DNA of 64,000 nucleotides from Bacillus pseudomycoides. GTDB lineage: Bacteria > Bacillota > Bacilli > Bacillales > Bacillaceae_G. The translations under genes were made by a program, and so were the position numbers. Location of the stretch: NCBI RefSeq assembly GCF_022811845.1, contig NZ_CP064266.1, positions 62,001 to 126,000 on the forward strand, read 5' to 3'. This document shows positions 1 through 8,354 of this stretch, piece after piece (position 1 is the stretch's first letter; each line of letters begins with the position of its first letter). The notes under the pieces were generated by a model, which saw only the letters and a list, made by a program, of their open reading frames with translations, was not told the origin of the DNA and ran no database searches.

Positions 1-78
1 GCTTGCAGTGTTTACAAGTAAAGTTGCTGGACGAGCATGAATTCCTGAGTCACTAGTTACTTTAAAGATTTTTTCCAT
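1..78 (-). CDS. ptsH: HPr phosphocarrier protein, N-terminal part (cut by window edge)
   Basis: The first 26 codons of HPr read on the minus strand from ATG at 76-78 and run off the left edge. HPr is the cytoplasmic carrier that takes phosphate from Enzyme I and passes it to EIIA domains; the Ser-phosphorylated form is the CcpA co-repressor in Bacillus. The active-site motif GIHARPAT is visible with the phospho-histidine at residue 14. A good ribosome site (GGAG) lies 10 bases before the ATG. It follows ptsG in the same direction, as in other Bacillus genomes, but has its own promoter in the gap. The Ser46 region is outside the window. Confidence 0.95.
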   Translation of the reverse strand, partial: MEKIFKVTSDSGIHARPATLLVNTAS

Positions 79-116
79 AATAATTTATCTCCTTTAAATA
101 CAGTATTTTTTCAGTT

Positions 117-171
117 GTATAGACGTGAGTACTACATCATCTATTGTATATAATAGGCGATGTTCGGTCAA
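117..171 (-). promoter_or_regulatory. ptsH promoter with NagR-like half-site downstream
   Basis: On the minus strand TTGACC (166-171) and TACAAT (143-148) are separated by exactly 17 bases, a good sigma-A promoter reading into ptsH. About 12-20 bases after the expected start lies the core GTATAGAC (117-124 on the plus strand). The same core is in the nagA upstream region (7204-7211) and resembles HutC/GntR-family (NagR/DasR) operators. The promoter is clear by eye; the NagR link is inference. Confidence 0.55.
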
Positions 172-185
172 CCACATCGCCTATT
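152..185 (-). terminator. 12-bp inverted repeat between ptsG and ptsH
   Basis: The arms AATAGGCGATGT (152-163) and ACATCGCCTATT (174-185) form a perfect 12-bp stem with a 10-base loop just after ptsG. No strong T-run follows, so it is probably a weak terminator or an mRNA-stabilising hairpin. The -35 box of the ptsH promoter lies in its loop and edge. Confidence 0.6.
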
Positions 186-213
186 ATAATTATAAACATT
201 TTGCGTCAATTTC

Positions 214-2277
214 TTACTGAATGTCAATAATATCGGCTTCGCCTTTCTTGACATTGCCTTCTTTTTTCAATTCAACTTGTTGTCCTTGCCCTAAATTCGT
301 AAAAATAATTGGTGTAATAATAGATGGTGCATTTTCTTTTACAAATGCGATATCTACTTTCAATAATGGTTGTCCTTGTTTCACTTTATCACCTTGCGTG
401 ACAAGTGCTTCAAAACCTTCACCATTTAATTTTACAGTATCAATACCGAAGTGAATTAAAACTTCTTTTCCACCTTCAGATTGAATACCAATTGCATGTT
501 TAGTTGGGAAGACATTAACAATCTCACCGTCAACTGGAGAAACTACCGTTCCTTCTGATGGCTCAATTGCAAATCCATCTCCCATCATTTTTCCTGAAAA
601 TACTTGATCAGGTACTTCTGTAATTGGTAGAAGTTTCCCTTCAATTGGAGATACAATTGTTTCATTTGCATCTGCTTTTTGTACAGTTTCTTCTACTTTT
701 ACAGGTTCTTCTTTTTCAATATGAGGCGTGCGACCTGACATAATATCATGAATTTGTGATTTTAATGTGTCAGATTTTGGTCCAAAAATAGCTTGAATGT
801 TATTTCCTACTTCAAGCACTCCTGCGGCCCCAAGTTCTTTCAAACGATCTTTGTTTACATTTTTTTGTTCGTTAACTTGAACACGTAAACGTGTAATACA
901 AGCGTCTAAAGAAGCAATATTCTCTTTACCACCTAGCGCTACTAATACTTCGCGTGGAAGTTCGCCTGCTTCTGTTTTTCCTGCACCATCAGTATCTGTT
1001 GTTACTTCACGACCAGGTGTTTTTAAATCCCATTTGCGGATTGCAAAGCGGAATCCGAAGTAGTAAATAACTGCAAGAATAAGACCTACTACAATTACCC
1101 ACCACCATGGCGTGCGGTTTTGAAGAACACCGAATAACATAAAATCAATTAAACCACCAGAGAATGTCATCCCGATTTTAACACCTAGAATATGCATTGT
1201 CATAAACGATAAACCAGCAAATACAGCATGAATTCCGAATAATACTGGTGCTACGAATAAGAATGAAAATTCAAGCGGTTCTGTAATACCTGTTAAGAAA
1301 GATGTTAATGCAGCAGATCCTAAAATACCAGCTGCTAATTTTTTGTTTTCTGGACGCGCTTCATGATACATTGCTAAAGCTGCTGCCGGAAGACCAAACA
1401 TCATGAATGGATACTTACCTGTTGTAAATGTACCCGCTGTTAATTCTACACCGTCTTTTAACTGTGCCATAAAGATTTTTTGGTCACCGCGAATTAACTC
1501 GCCTGCTGCATTCGTATATTGACCAAATTCAAACCAGAATGGCGAATAGAAAATGTGATGTAGTCCAAATGGAATTAATGAGCGTTCAATTAATCCAAAA
1601 ACAAATGCTGCTAACGTTTTGTTTGCATCAATCATTTGATGTGAGAACGTATTTAAACCACCTTGAATCGTTGGCCAAATGAAACACATTAAAATCCCTA
1701 ATAATAAAGAGAATGCTGCTGTTGCAATCGGTACGAAACGCTTACCTGCAAAGAAACCTAAGTATGATGGCAATTCAATGTTGAAGTATTTATTATAGCA
1801 ATATGCCGCTAATATCCCGACGATAATACCACCGAATACTCCTGTTTGTAGTGTCGGAATCCCTAATACATTTGCATACGCAGGATCAGCAAAACCGATT
1901 TTAACTGGATCAGATCCAGTGCTTGTTACTTTTACTAGCTTGTCTACTTCTAAGAACACACTCATCGTTTTGTTCATAATTAAGTAGCCAACGAATGCCG
2001 CTAATCCAGCTACTCCGTCTCCATTCGCTAGACCAATCGCTACCCCAACTGCAAATAATAACGCCAGGTTTGCGAAAATAATATCACCAGATTGTTCCAT
2101 GATTTTTGCAACCATTACAAACCAATCTGCTTTTAAAGCAGGAATGAAATTTGTTAACGTTTCATTTTGAAATGCGTTACCAAATCCAAGTAAAATACCT
2201 GCTGCCGGCAAAATCGCTACTGGAAGCATAAGCGCTTTCCCGACTTTTTGAAGAACACCAAAGATCTTCTTAAACAT
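214..2277 (-). CDS. ptsG: PTS glucose-specific EIICBA component
   Basis: A 687-residue membrane permease of the phosphotransferase system that imports and phosphorylates glucose. Domains in order: EIIC, about residues 1-415, many hydrophobic segments with the family motif around GITEPLEFSFLF; EIIB, about 445-520, with the phospho-cysteine Cys460 in DACITRLR; EIIA, about 545-680, with phospho-histidine His609 in LIHFGID. Length matches Bacillus PtsG. It lies upstream of ptsH and downstream of glcT, all on the minus strand. Its leader carries a GlcT-type antiterminator and an overlapping terminator. A close GlcNAc-specific paralogue is the main alternative, but the GlcT/RAT context favours glucose. 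Confidence 0.95.
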   Translation of the reverse strand: MFKKIFGVLQKVGKALMLPVAILPAAGILLGFGNAFQNETLTNFIPALKADWFVMVAKIMEQSGDIIFANLALLFAVGVAIGLANGDGVAGLAAFVGYLIMNKTMSVFLEVDKLVKVTSTGSDPVKIGFADPAYANVLGIPTLQTGVFGGIIVGILAAYCYNKYFNIELPSYLGFFAGKRFVPIATAAFSLLLGILMCFIWPTIQGGLNTFSHQMIDANKTLAAFVFGLIERSLIPFGLHHIFYSPFWFEFGQYTNAAGELIRGDQKIFMAQLKDGVELTAGTFTTGKYPFMMFGLPAAALAMYHEARPENKKLAAGILGSAALTSFLTGITEPLEFSFLFVAPVLFGIHAVFAGLSFMTMHILGVKIGMTFSGGLIDFMLFGVLQNRTPWWWVIVVGLILAVIYYFGFRFAIRKWDLKTPGREVTTDTDGAGKTEAGELPREVLVALGGKENIASLDACITRLRVQVNEQKNVNKDRLKELGAAGVLEVGNNIQAIFGPKSDTLKSQIHDIMSGRTPHIEKEEPVKVEETVQKADANETIVSPIEGKLLPITEVPDQVFSGKMMGDGFAIEPSEGTVVSPVDGEIVNVFPTKHAIGIQSEGGKEVLIHFGIDTVKLNGEGFEALVTQGDKVKQGQPLLKVDIAFVKENAPSIITPIIFTNLGQGQQVELKKEGNVKKGEADIIDIQ

Positions 2278-2324
2278 GGAAATCCCTTCCTCTCTTATCT
2301 ATATTGTACTTTTCGACAAACGCC

Positions 2325-2442
2325 AAAAAGGCATGAGGAAAAAAAGATAGAACGATAGCTATACAAAGGGTAGTATGTCCCTTTCTCTAGCTTACATTCC
2401 TGACTTTTCTCCACTCATGCCTGATCGAATCAGTAACACGTG
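2325..2442 (-). promoter_or_regulatory. ptsG leader: RAT antiterminator and overlapping terminator
   Basis: Read on the minus strand, 2442-2411 is nearly identical to the ribonucleic antiterminator bound by GlcT upstream of Bacillus subtilis ptsG (core GTTACTGATTCGATCAGGC). Its 3' part, AGGCATGAG, can instead pair with CTCATGCCT at 2329-2337, followed by a T-run, giving an intrinsic terminator. Antiterminator and terminator therefore share bases. When glucose is present, unphosphorylated GlcT should hold the RAT structure and allow readthrough. This is a known mechanism; here it is inferred from sequence match. Confidence 0.85.
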
Positions 2443-2542
2443 TCAAAAATAGGTTTACGCATAAGTTCACTATTTTTAAAGCAAACGTTTTCGTTGTTCA
2501 CCTTAACTTGTTTGTCGAATTTTGTATAACTTTGCATGACTT

Positions 2543-2572
2543 ATTATACAAAACAATTGTAAGCGATTCAAT
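2543..2572 (-). promoter_or_regulatory. ptsG promoter with cre-like site over the -35 box
   Basis: TTGAAT (2566-2571, minus strand) and TATAAT (2543-2548) are 17 bases apart. A CcpA cre-like sequence, TTGTAAGCGATTCAAT (2557-2572), covers the -35 box and differs from the 16-base cre consensus at one fixed position. The leader from this promoter to the ptsG start is about 260 nt and contains the RAT. The promoter is well supported; the cre call is weaker. This leader accounts for the gene-free stretch 2278-2615. Confidence 0.6.
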
Positions 2573-2615
2573 CATTTTTTTTAACGTTTTCATTTTAGAC
2601 AAAAATATATGTCTT

Positions 2616-3464
2616 TTACACGTGGTCTGCTTTTACTAATCTTTGCAAGTGCATTGTTAAATAAATACTTTCCGCTTCATATACAGGAAGCTGTAATTCT
2701 TTTTGCATCACCTTCACAAGCTTCCAAGCTAAATTATAACAAACTGGATACTCCGCTTTTAACAAATCAGCAAACCCTTGTGATTCTTCCACCTTTTCTC
2801 CCTTTTTCACTCGTTCAATTGCATATTGTAAATGACGAATAAGGCGTAAATAATGAATACTTTCTGGATCTAATGTAAGCTGTAGATTTGTTTCAATTAT
2901 TGAAACAAGATTTGCAATAAGACGGGAGTTTTGATTAACAGCAGATACATCAGAATTTGTGAGTGAACTATAAATATGAAGTGCAATAAAGCCAATTTCC
3001 CCTTCTGGCAATGTAATTTGCAAACGGGAATTTAAAAGTTGTACAACTCCTTCAGCAATTTTGTATTCTTCTGGATACAGCATTTTTGTTTCAACTAAAA
3101 AAGGATTATCTATTGTAAAGCCCTGTTTCAGTCTTTTAATTGCAAAAGAAATATGATCTGTTAAGGCAATATGAATATGCTCGTTTAATGGTGACTGCGC
3201 CTTTCCTTGAATATACATCATAATATCGTTCATCAGTTCAATTAACTTTTCGCTCACATGTGGCACTAAAAGCTTATATTGTTCACGGTCACGTTCATTT
3301 TTTAAAACAAACATTTTTTCAATTTGCTCCGCCTTTAATACATCTTTCGTTTTCTTTCCAAATCCAATTCCCTTGCCAATCACTACTACTTCCTCATGTT
3401 CCTGATGACTCGCAATGATGACATTATTATTTAAAACTTTTTTAATTTCTAGATAACTATTCAT
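2616..3464 (-). CDS. glcT: GlcT-type transcription antiterminator (BglG/SacY family)
   Basis: A 282-residue BglG-family regulator. The N-terminal ~60 residues are the co-antiterminator RNA-binding domain (IKKVLNNNVIIA, then GKGIGFGKK). Two PTS-regulation domains follow, PRD1 about 70-170 and PRD2 about 175-280, each with conserved histidines such as HIHIALTDH, LHIYSSL and LRLIRHL. The protein binds the RAT in the ptsG leader and prevents termination when it is not phosphorylated by PtsG. It sits directly upstream of its target in the same direction. Length and order match the Bacillus glcT-ptsG-ptsH locus. Confidence 0.93.
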   Translation of the reverse strand: MNSYLEIKKVLNNNVIIASHQEHEEVVVIGKGIGFGKKTKDVLKAEQIEKMFVLKNERDREQYKLLVPHVSEKLIELMNDIMMYIQGKAQSPLNEHIHIALTDHISFAIKRLKQGFTIDNPFLVETKMLYPEEYKIAEGVVQLLNSRLQITLPEGEIGFIALHIYSSLTNSDVSAVNQNSRLIANLVSIIETNLQLTLDPESIHYLRLIRHLQYAIERVKKGEKVEESQGFADLLKAEYPVCYNLAWKLVKVMQKELQLPVYEAESIYLTMHLQRLVKADHV

Positions 3465-3629
3465 ATAACACCACCCTCGTACTTAAATAGCCTACTTTTA
3501 TGTTACAGAACATCCTTCTTTTTCGTCAATGCAAAACATCTACCATTTTAGAAAAAGTCATTTTTTAGACATGGTTGCACGAGATGCGTATAATGTAAGA
3601 GCAAATGTACATAGAAAGGAGAAAGCAAC

Positions 3630-4448
3630 ATGATTAAAATGTTTGTAAGCGATATTGATGGTACAATGATGCAGCATGGAGGTATCATTGATCAAAAGGA
3701 TATTGCCGCACTTCGTAGTCTCGCAGAGCAAAATGTAATCCTTTGTTTCGCCTCTGGTAGGCTGGATAATGAAATCGCTGGTTTAATGCAAGAGGTTGGT
3801 GCTCATTTTCACCGCATCAGTGTGAACGGCGTCTTTGTATATACACATGACAATAAACAACTATTGTCATCGACATTTGATTCAAATATTTTACCCGATT
3901 TGTTAGCCATGACAAAAGAGGAACCATATTTTCGTTATGTAAGTGATAAACATAATTATTACATCGAAGAAAAAACACCTTTTATCCATGAACTTGAAAA
4001 ACAAGTCACAATGACTTCTGTTGAAGAACCGAATTTATTAGAAAAAATTGATGATACAATCTTCCCAAATAAAATTTCTGTTGGTGGTATGAAAGAGGAC
4101 TTACAAGCCCTTCAGAAAAAAATTGATGAAAAATTCCATGGGAAGGTCAGTACTTTTATTTCCGCTGAACAATGCCTTGATGTTATGCCGCCCAATATTA
4201 GTAAAGGTTCAGCTATCTCCGTTTTATTACAAGAATTCCAAATGAATCCTGAGGAGATTGCTTGTATCGGTGACTCTTATAACGATATTCCAATGTTCGC
4301 ACTAACCCCTCACAGCTTTGCCATGGCGCAAGCAGACGATGCAGTAAAGGAGCACGCACATTATATCGTAAACTCTGTAAAAGACGCTGTAGAACAAGTG
4401 ATAGCTTACAACTCAAAACAAAACAAAAATACGACTCACTCCCTGTAA
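3630..4448 (+). CDS. Cof-type HAD hydrolase (sugar-phosphate phosphatase family)
   Basis: 272 residues of the HAD Cof/YidA subfamily. Motif I is FVSDIDGTMM near the N terminus, motif II FASGR, and motif IV IGDSYNDIPMF near residue 215, with the C2-type cap between. Such proteins dephosphorylate sugar phosphates or related small phosphates in the cytoplasm; the substrate cannot be read from sequence. The start has an AAAGGAG site eight bases upstream. It is divergent from glcT and convergent with nagR, sharing a terminator with it. A related HAD protein is at 13303-14088. Confidence 0.88.
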   Translation: MIKMFVSDIDGTMMQHGGIIDQKDIAALRSLAEQNVILCFASGRLDNEIAGLMQEVGAHFHRISVNGVFVYTHDNKQLLSSTFDSNILPDLLAMTKEEPYFRYVSDKHNYYIEEKTPFIHELEKQVTMTSVEEPNLLEKIDDTIFPNKISVGGMKEDLQALQKKIDEKFHGKVSTFISAEQCLDVMPPNISKGSAISVLLQEFQMNPEEIACIGDSYNDIPMFALTPHSFAMAQADDAVKEHAHYIVNSVKDAVEQVIAYNSKQNKNTTHSL

Positions 4449-4466
4449 GGATGAGTCGTATTTTTA
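4426..4466. terminator. Bidirectional terminator between HAD phosphatase and nagR
   Basis: A long stem (AATACGACTCA paired with TGAGTCGTATT) is flanked by A-rich and T-rich runs. It overlaps the end of the HAD gene and can also stop transcription coming from nagR. Confidence 0.85.
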
Positions 4467-4522
4467 TTTCTCTACATACCTAATGAATTGAAAGTTTAAT
4501 GTATTTCACAAAATAAAATACA

Positions 4523-5254
4523 CTACTTGTTTCGTGAAATACTCGTAATGAACTTATAACGATCACCACGATAAATACATTTCACGTATTCTAACGGTAA
4601 TTCACCTTCTGCATATGACCATTGTCTCATGACAAGCACAGGTGCTTTTTTAGGTATATGCAGATGTTCCGCTTCATCATCCGTTGCAATTGAAGCTTCA
4701 ATTGCTTGGGTAGCACGAACAAGTTTAAAGCCTAGCTTTTTCTCTAAATGTTCGTATAAAGATTGTTGCAAAATCTCTTCGTTAATATCTTTTACAAGAG
4801 TTGGCGACAAATATGTCGTCTCAAAAGCAATCGGTTCGTCATCGGCTAGACGAATACGTCTCACCTCATAGACTGATTCCCCCTCTTGAATTCTAAGCCG
4901 GTCTGCTACTTTAGCAGTAGCTGGAACGAGATGAAAGCTTAATAGCTGACTGCTCGGTTTCATACCACGGGAAATCATATCTTCTGTAAATCCCGTCATT
5001 CCTTGCAGTTTTTGCTCCACTTTTGGAAGCTGAACAAACGTTCCAATTCCACGCTTTCGATATAAATACCCTTGTTCCACTAAATTATTAATTGCCTGTC
5101 TGATCGTCATGCGACTTACTTCGAACTTATCACAAAGTTCATTCTCAGATGGAATTTTATCTCCCGGCGTCCATTCACCGTCCTCAATTAGCTGTTTCAC
5201 CCACTCTTGAATCTGATAATAGATCGGAAATGGTGAATACTTGTCGATGTTCAT
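4523..5254 (-). CDS. nagR: GntR/HutC-family repressor of amino-sugar genes
   Basis: About 243 residues. An N-terminal winged helix (YYQIQEWVKQL, then SENELCDKFEVSRMTIRQAI) is followed by a UTRA ligand-binding domain from about residue 75. NagR (YvoA) in Bacillus represses nag genes and is released by glucosamine-6-P or GlcNAc-6-P. The frame is open to a GTG at 5269, but the ATG at 5254 has a GTGAGGCGA site upstream and gives the family N terminus MNIDKYSPFP, so I use it. It still overlaps nagB by about 70 bases, which suggests translational coupling. Last gene of nagA-nagB-nagR. Confidence 0.92.
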   Translation of the reverse strand: MNIDKYSPFPIYYQIQEWVKQLIEDGEWTPGDKIPSENELCDKFEVSRMTIRQAINNLVEQGYLYRKRGIGTFVQLPKVEQKLQGMTGFTEDMISRGMKPSSQLLSFHLVPATAKVADRLRIQEGESVYEVRRIRLADDEPIAFETTYLSPTLVKDINEEILQQSLYEHLEKKLGFKLVRATQAIEASIATDDEAEHLHIPKKAPVLVMRQWSYAEGELPLEYVKCIYRGDRYKFITSISRNK

Positions 5255-5972
5255 CAGCAATCGCCTCACTGCATAAAGATAGAGCTTCTGGATCTGTGAT
5301 TACGGTTACATTCGGATGACGTTGCAGCACTGTAGCAGGACACGCTTCGCTATACTCACCTTGCAATAATTCTTTGATTGCTTCTGCTTTTTTCGGTCCC
5401 ATAGCAACAAGTAGGATTTTTTTCGCTTTCATAATGCTTCCAATCCCCATTGTAATTGCATGGGTTGGTACATCTTCTTCTTTTTCGAAGAAACGAAGGT
5501 TTGCTTGGCGTGTAGACTCTGTTAATTCTACAATGTTAGTTGGAGAATCAAAAGATGTTCCTGGTTCGTTAAATCCGATGTGACCGTTTTCACCGATTCC
5601 AAGAATCTGTAGATCAACTGGGTTAGCTGCTAGAATGCCTTCATAACGCTTGCACTCTTCTTCTAAATCACTTGCCATCCCGTTTGGTACATAAGTTTCT
5701 TTAAAGGGAAGATGATTAAACAACTGTTCTTGCATAAAATAATGATAGCTGTTTTTATCTTCGTGTGGTAAATTTACGTACTCATCTAAGTTTACAGTGG
5801 TTACACGGCTTGTATCAAGTTTATTTTTTCGCATTTCTGCATAAATACCAAGTGGAGAGCTTCCTGTAGCCATTCCTAACGTTGGATTTTCCTTTGAATT
5901 TACAACTTCTTCAATTAATTTATAACCTGCTTTTGCTAATTCTTCTGGCGTTTTTACAACAAGAATATTCAT
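5184..5972 (-). CDS. nagB: Glucosamine-6-phosphate deaminase
   Basis: 262 residues. The enzyme converts glucosamine-6-P to fructose-6-P and ammonia, the last step of GlcNAc use before glycolysis. Conserved blocks are GMATGSSPLGIYAEM, the catalytic VNLDEYV segment and the loop GIGENGHIGFNEPG. Length is normal for the Bacillus enzyme, with a C-terminal tail that runs into the start of nagR. It starts four bases after the end of nagA, as in one operon. Confidence 0.96.
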   Translation of the reverse strand: MNILVVKTPEELAKAGYKLIEEVVNSKENPTLGMATGSSPLGIYAEMRKNKLDTSRVTTVNLDEYVNLPHEDKNSYHYFMQEQLFNHLPFKETYVPNGMASDLEEECKRYEGILAANPVDLQILGIGENGHIGFNEPGTSFDSPTNIVELTESTRQANLRFFEKEEDVPTHAITMGIGSIMKAKKILLVAMGPKKAEAIKELLQGEYSEACPATVLQRHPNVTVITDPEALSLCSEAIADEHRQVFTISDLLSDSRVGETAN

Positions 5973-5976
5973 CTAT

Positions 5977-7125
5977 TTACTTCCCTTCCTTCATATGAAT
6001 TCCTAATCGAACCGTATCATATACATGTAAATCTTCCGTCATGACAACAAAGTCCGCATCTTTTCCTACTGTTAATGCACCTTTATTCGTTAATCCAAAC
6101 TCTTCTGCTTGGTTAACTGATGTCATAAGTACAGCATCCTCAATTGAACATCCTGTAAATTCAATTACATTTCGGAGTGCTTGGTCCATTTTCAAGATAC
6201 TACCCGCTAACGTTCCGTCTTCTAAACGAGCGCTACCATCTTTCACATGTACAGGCTGTCCACCAAGTTCATACAATCCATCTTCTAAACCTTTTGCACG
6301 CATCGCATCAGTAATGACACTTACTTTTTTAGGACCTTTTAATTTATATGCTAATTTCACCATATCTGGGTGAATGTGAATACCATCTGTAATAACTTCA
6401 ACCATTACATTTGGGTTCAATAACACGTGACCGACAACACCTGGTTCACGGTGATGTAAACCGCGCATTTGATTGTATAAGTGTGTAGCATGTGTAATGT
6501 TTCTATTTTTCAATTGTGCATCAATTGCATCTGTATGTCCCATTGTGCCAACAACACCAGTTTCAGCAAGATACTGTTCAAACTCTACCGCACCCTCTTC
6601 TTCTGGCGCATACGTTACTAACTTAATTAAATTACCGCTTGCTTCTTGCCATTGTTTAAATTGTTCAATATTCGCAGGAACGATATGCTCAAGTGGCTGT
6701 GCTCCTGCACGTTTTTTTGAAACATACGGTCCTTCTAAATGAATATATTCAAAATGCGCTCCTTTTTCTTTTGCTTCTTGTGCAGCACTTAAAGCCGCTT
6801 CGATCGCTTCTGGCGCTTGTGTCATTGTTGTTGGGAAGTAAGTTGTAACCCCTTCTTTTAACATTTCTTTACCCAGAGTTACTAATCCATCGCTATTTGC
6901 ATCCATCGCATCAATATCGTATCCACCATGAATATGAACATCGATCATACCTGGAATCACAATTTTTCCTTCTGCGTCAAAAACCGTTTCATTTTCTTGT
7001 GATACATATTGAGCCATCAAACCAATTTCTTCAATTTTTTCTGCGTAACGAATAAATCCACTTTCCATTACTTCGTGACCTGTATAAACTTTGGCATTGA
7101 TGACAACTTGCGTTTTCATTTTCAT
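5977..7125 (-). CDS. nagA: N-acetylglucosamine-6-phosphate deacetylase
   Basis: 382 residues of the amidohydrolase superfamily. It removes acetate from GlcNAc-6-P to give glucosamine-6-P for NagB. The metal-site motif HIHGGYDIDAMD is near residue 60, with HLEGPYVS, GHTDAID and the catalytic-Asp segment VITDAMRAKG further on. It is the first gene of nagA-nagB-nagR. The upstream region carries a GTATAGAC half-site that fits NagR control. A second in-frame Met (MKTQ) lies two codons later, so the exact start is uncertain by two residues. Confidence 0.96.
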   Translation of the reverse strand: MKMKTQVVINAKVYTGHEVMESGFIRYAEKIEEIGLMAQYVSQENETVFDAEGKIVIPGMIDVHIHGGYDIDAMDANSDGLVTLGKEMLKEGVTTYFPTTMTQAPEAIEAALSAAQEAKEKGAHFEYIHLEGPYVSKKRAGAQPLEHIVPANIEQFKQWQEASGNLIKLVTYAPEEEGAVEFEQYLAETGVVGTMGHTDAIDAQLKNRNITHATHLYNQMRGLHHREPGVVGHVLLNPNVMVEVITDGIHIHPDMVKLAYKLKGPKKVSVITDAMRAKGLEDGLYELGGQPVHVKDGSARLEDGTLAGSILKMDQALRNVIEFTGCSIEDAVLMTSVNQAEEFGLTNKGALTVGKDADFVVMTEDLHVYDTVRLGIHMKEGK

Positions 7126-7201
7126 CGATCCTTTCCCATGAAATACCTACTTGTTATTATTACCTATTTGCCTAATCCCATCTTAATATATACACGAGTA
7201 G

Positions 7202-7259
7202 TTGTCTATACATTAAAAGTAAATTTCCTCTTCTATAAATAAAAAAGGAAATTTACTTT
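7202..7259 (-). promoter_or_regulatory. nagA upstream region: NagR-like site and 14-bp inverted repeat
   Basis: On the minus strand the region before nagA holds ATGTATAGACAACT (7200-7213), similar to HutC-family operators, with TATATT about 20 bases further on as a possible -10. Just upstream a perfect 14-bp inverted repeat (AAAGTAAATTTCCT at 7216-7229, its complement at 7246-7259, 16-base loop) lies between this promoter and the preceding gene. It could end transcription from the MBL-fold gene although no T-run follows. Operator call by resemblance only. Confidence 0.45.
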
Positions 7260-7373
7260 ACACTAAGTATAATATATATTATTCATTTTTTCCAAAAGAA
7301 GACAGTGAGCCTTTTAAGAATTTTGGTAGCGATTTCTTATTTTTTAGATTCTCAACAAATATTACTTACTGCA

Positions 7374-8276
7374 TTACCTTAATAGTGGAAGTGGCAAATT
7401 AGACCACATTACAATATGCTCTCCATCTGTTTCAATTTCTACCGTTTGTTTATCTGTTGTATATGTCATCACACCATGTCTCTTTAACCTTTTTACTACA
7501 CTTTGATGTGGATGCCCATATGGGTTTTTTTTATCGTAAGAAAGAATAGCGAATTGAGGATTTGCCTTTTCTAAAAGTTCTTCACTAGTTGACGTATACG
7601 AGCCATGATGACCTACTTTTAAAACATCTGCATGTACATCATACTGCTTTATTATTTTCTTTTCAGTTTGTATATCCGCATCTCCCATTAATAAAAAATC
7701 AGCTTTATTATATCGAACTTTTAAAATAATTGATGATTCATTATTTTCATCCTTTGACTTTCCATTATTTAAAACCTGGATTGAAACTTGGGGATCTAAT
7801 GGAATATACTGTCCCTGTTTTACCCGAACAAATGGAATACCCCTCTTTTTAACATCATTCCTATACGTATGATATGTAAAAGAACTATAGGTTTTACCGC
7901 TATCTAATACAAGCGACACTGGCATTTGTTCTATAATTGGTATAAGCCCACCTATATGATCCATATCTGGATGAGTTCCTACCACAACGTCTAAATGATT
8001 AATTCCCTTTTCAACCAATTTTTGAATGATTACCTCTCCTGCTTCATAAGGTCCTCCATCAATTAACATTGTTTGACCATTCGGTAAAATAATAAGTGTC
8101 GCATCACCTTGTCCTACCTTAAAAAAGCTTACTTTCATTCTCCCTAAATGCAGACGTTTCATAGAAAAAGAGGACGCAGTATGAACAGACGTCATATATC
8201 TCTTGGCAGATGTGCTGTTTAATGAAAAACATAATAAAACAGAAACTAACAATAGAATAATCCGTACAACTTTCAT
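7374..8276 (-). CDS. Secreted metallo-beta-lactamase-fold hydrolase (ComEC C-domain-like)
   Basis: 300 residues. The N terminus (residues 1-25) is a signal peptide, then a metallo-beta-lactamase domain begins with MKVSFFKVGQGDATLI. The metal motif is THPDMDHIGG, with HHGSYTS and GHPH as later ligands. The domain resembles the extracellular hydrolase part of ComEC/Rec2 without the membrane channel, a common stand-alone family in Bacillus that may act on nucleic acid or phosphodiesters outside the cell. The substrate is unknown. Single gene between scpB and the nag operon. Confidence 0.8.
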   Translation of the reverse strand: MKVVRIILLLVSVLLCFSLNSTSAKRYMTSVHTASSFSMKRLHLGRMKVSFFKVGQGDATLIILPNGQTMLIDGGPYEAGEVIIQKLVEKGINHLDVVVGTHPDMDHIGGLIPIIEQMPVSLVLDSGKTYSSFTYHTYRNDVKKRGIPFVRVKQGQYIPLDPQVSIQVLNNGKSKDENNESSIILKVRYNKADFLLMGDADIQTEKKIIKQYDVHADVLKVGHHGSYTSTSEELLEKANPQFAILSYDKKNPYGHPHQSVVKRLKRHGVMTYTTDKQTVEIETDGEHIVMWSNLPLPLLR

Positions 8277-8325
8277 AATTCGTCTCCTTTTTTCATTTAG
8301 TATGGCACGAGGTGTATTTCATATA

Positions 8326-8354
8326 CAAAAAAAAGCTTAGCAATGTGCTAAGCT
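8326..8354 (-). terminator. scpB terminator
   Basis: On the minus strand AGCTTAGC and GCTAAGCT form an 8-bp stem with a five-base loop followed by a run of T. It overlaps the scpB stop codon. Confidence 0.85.
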
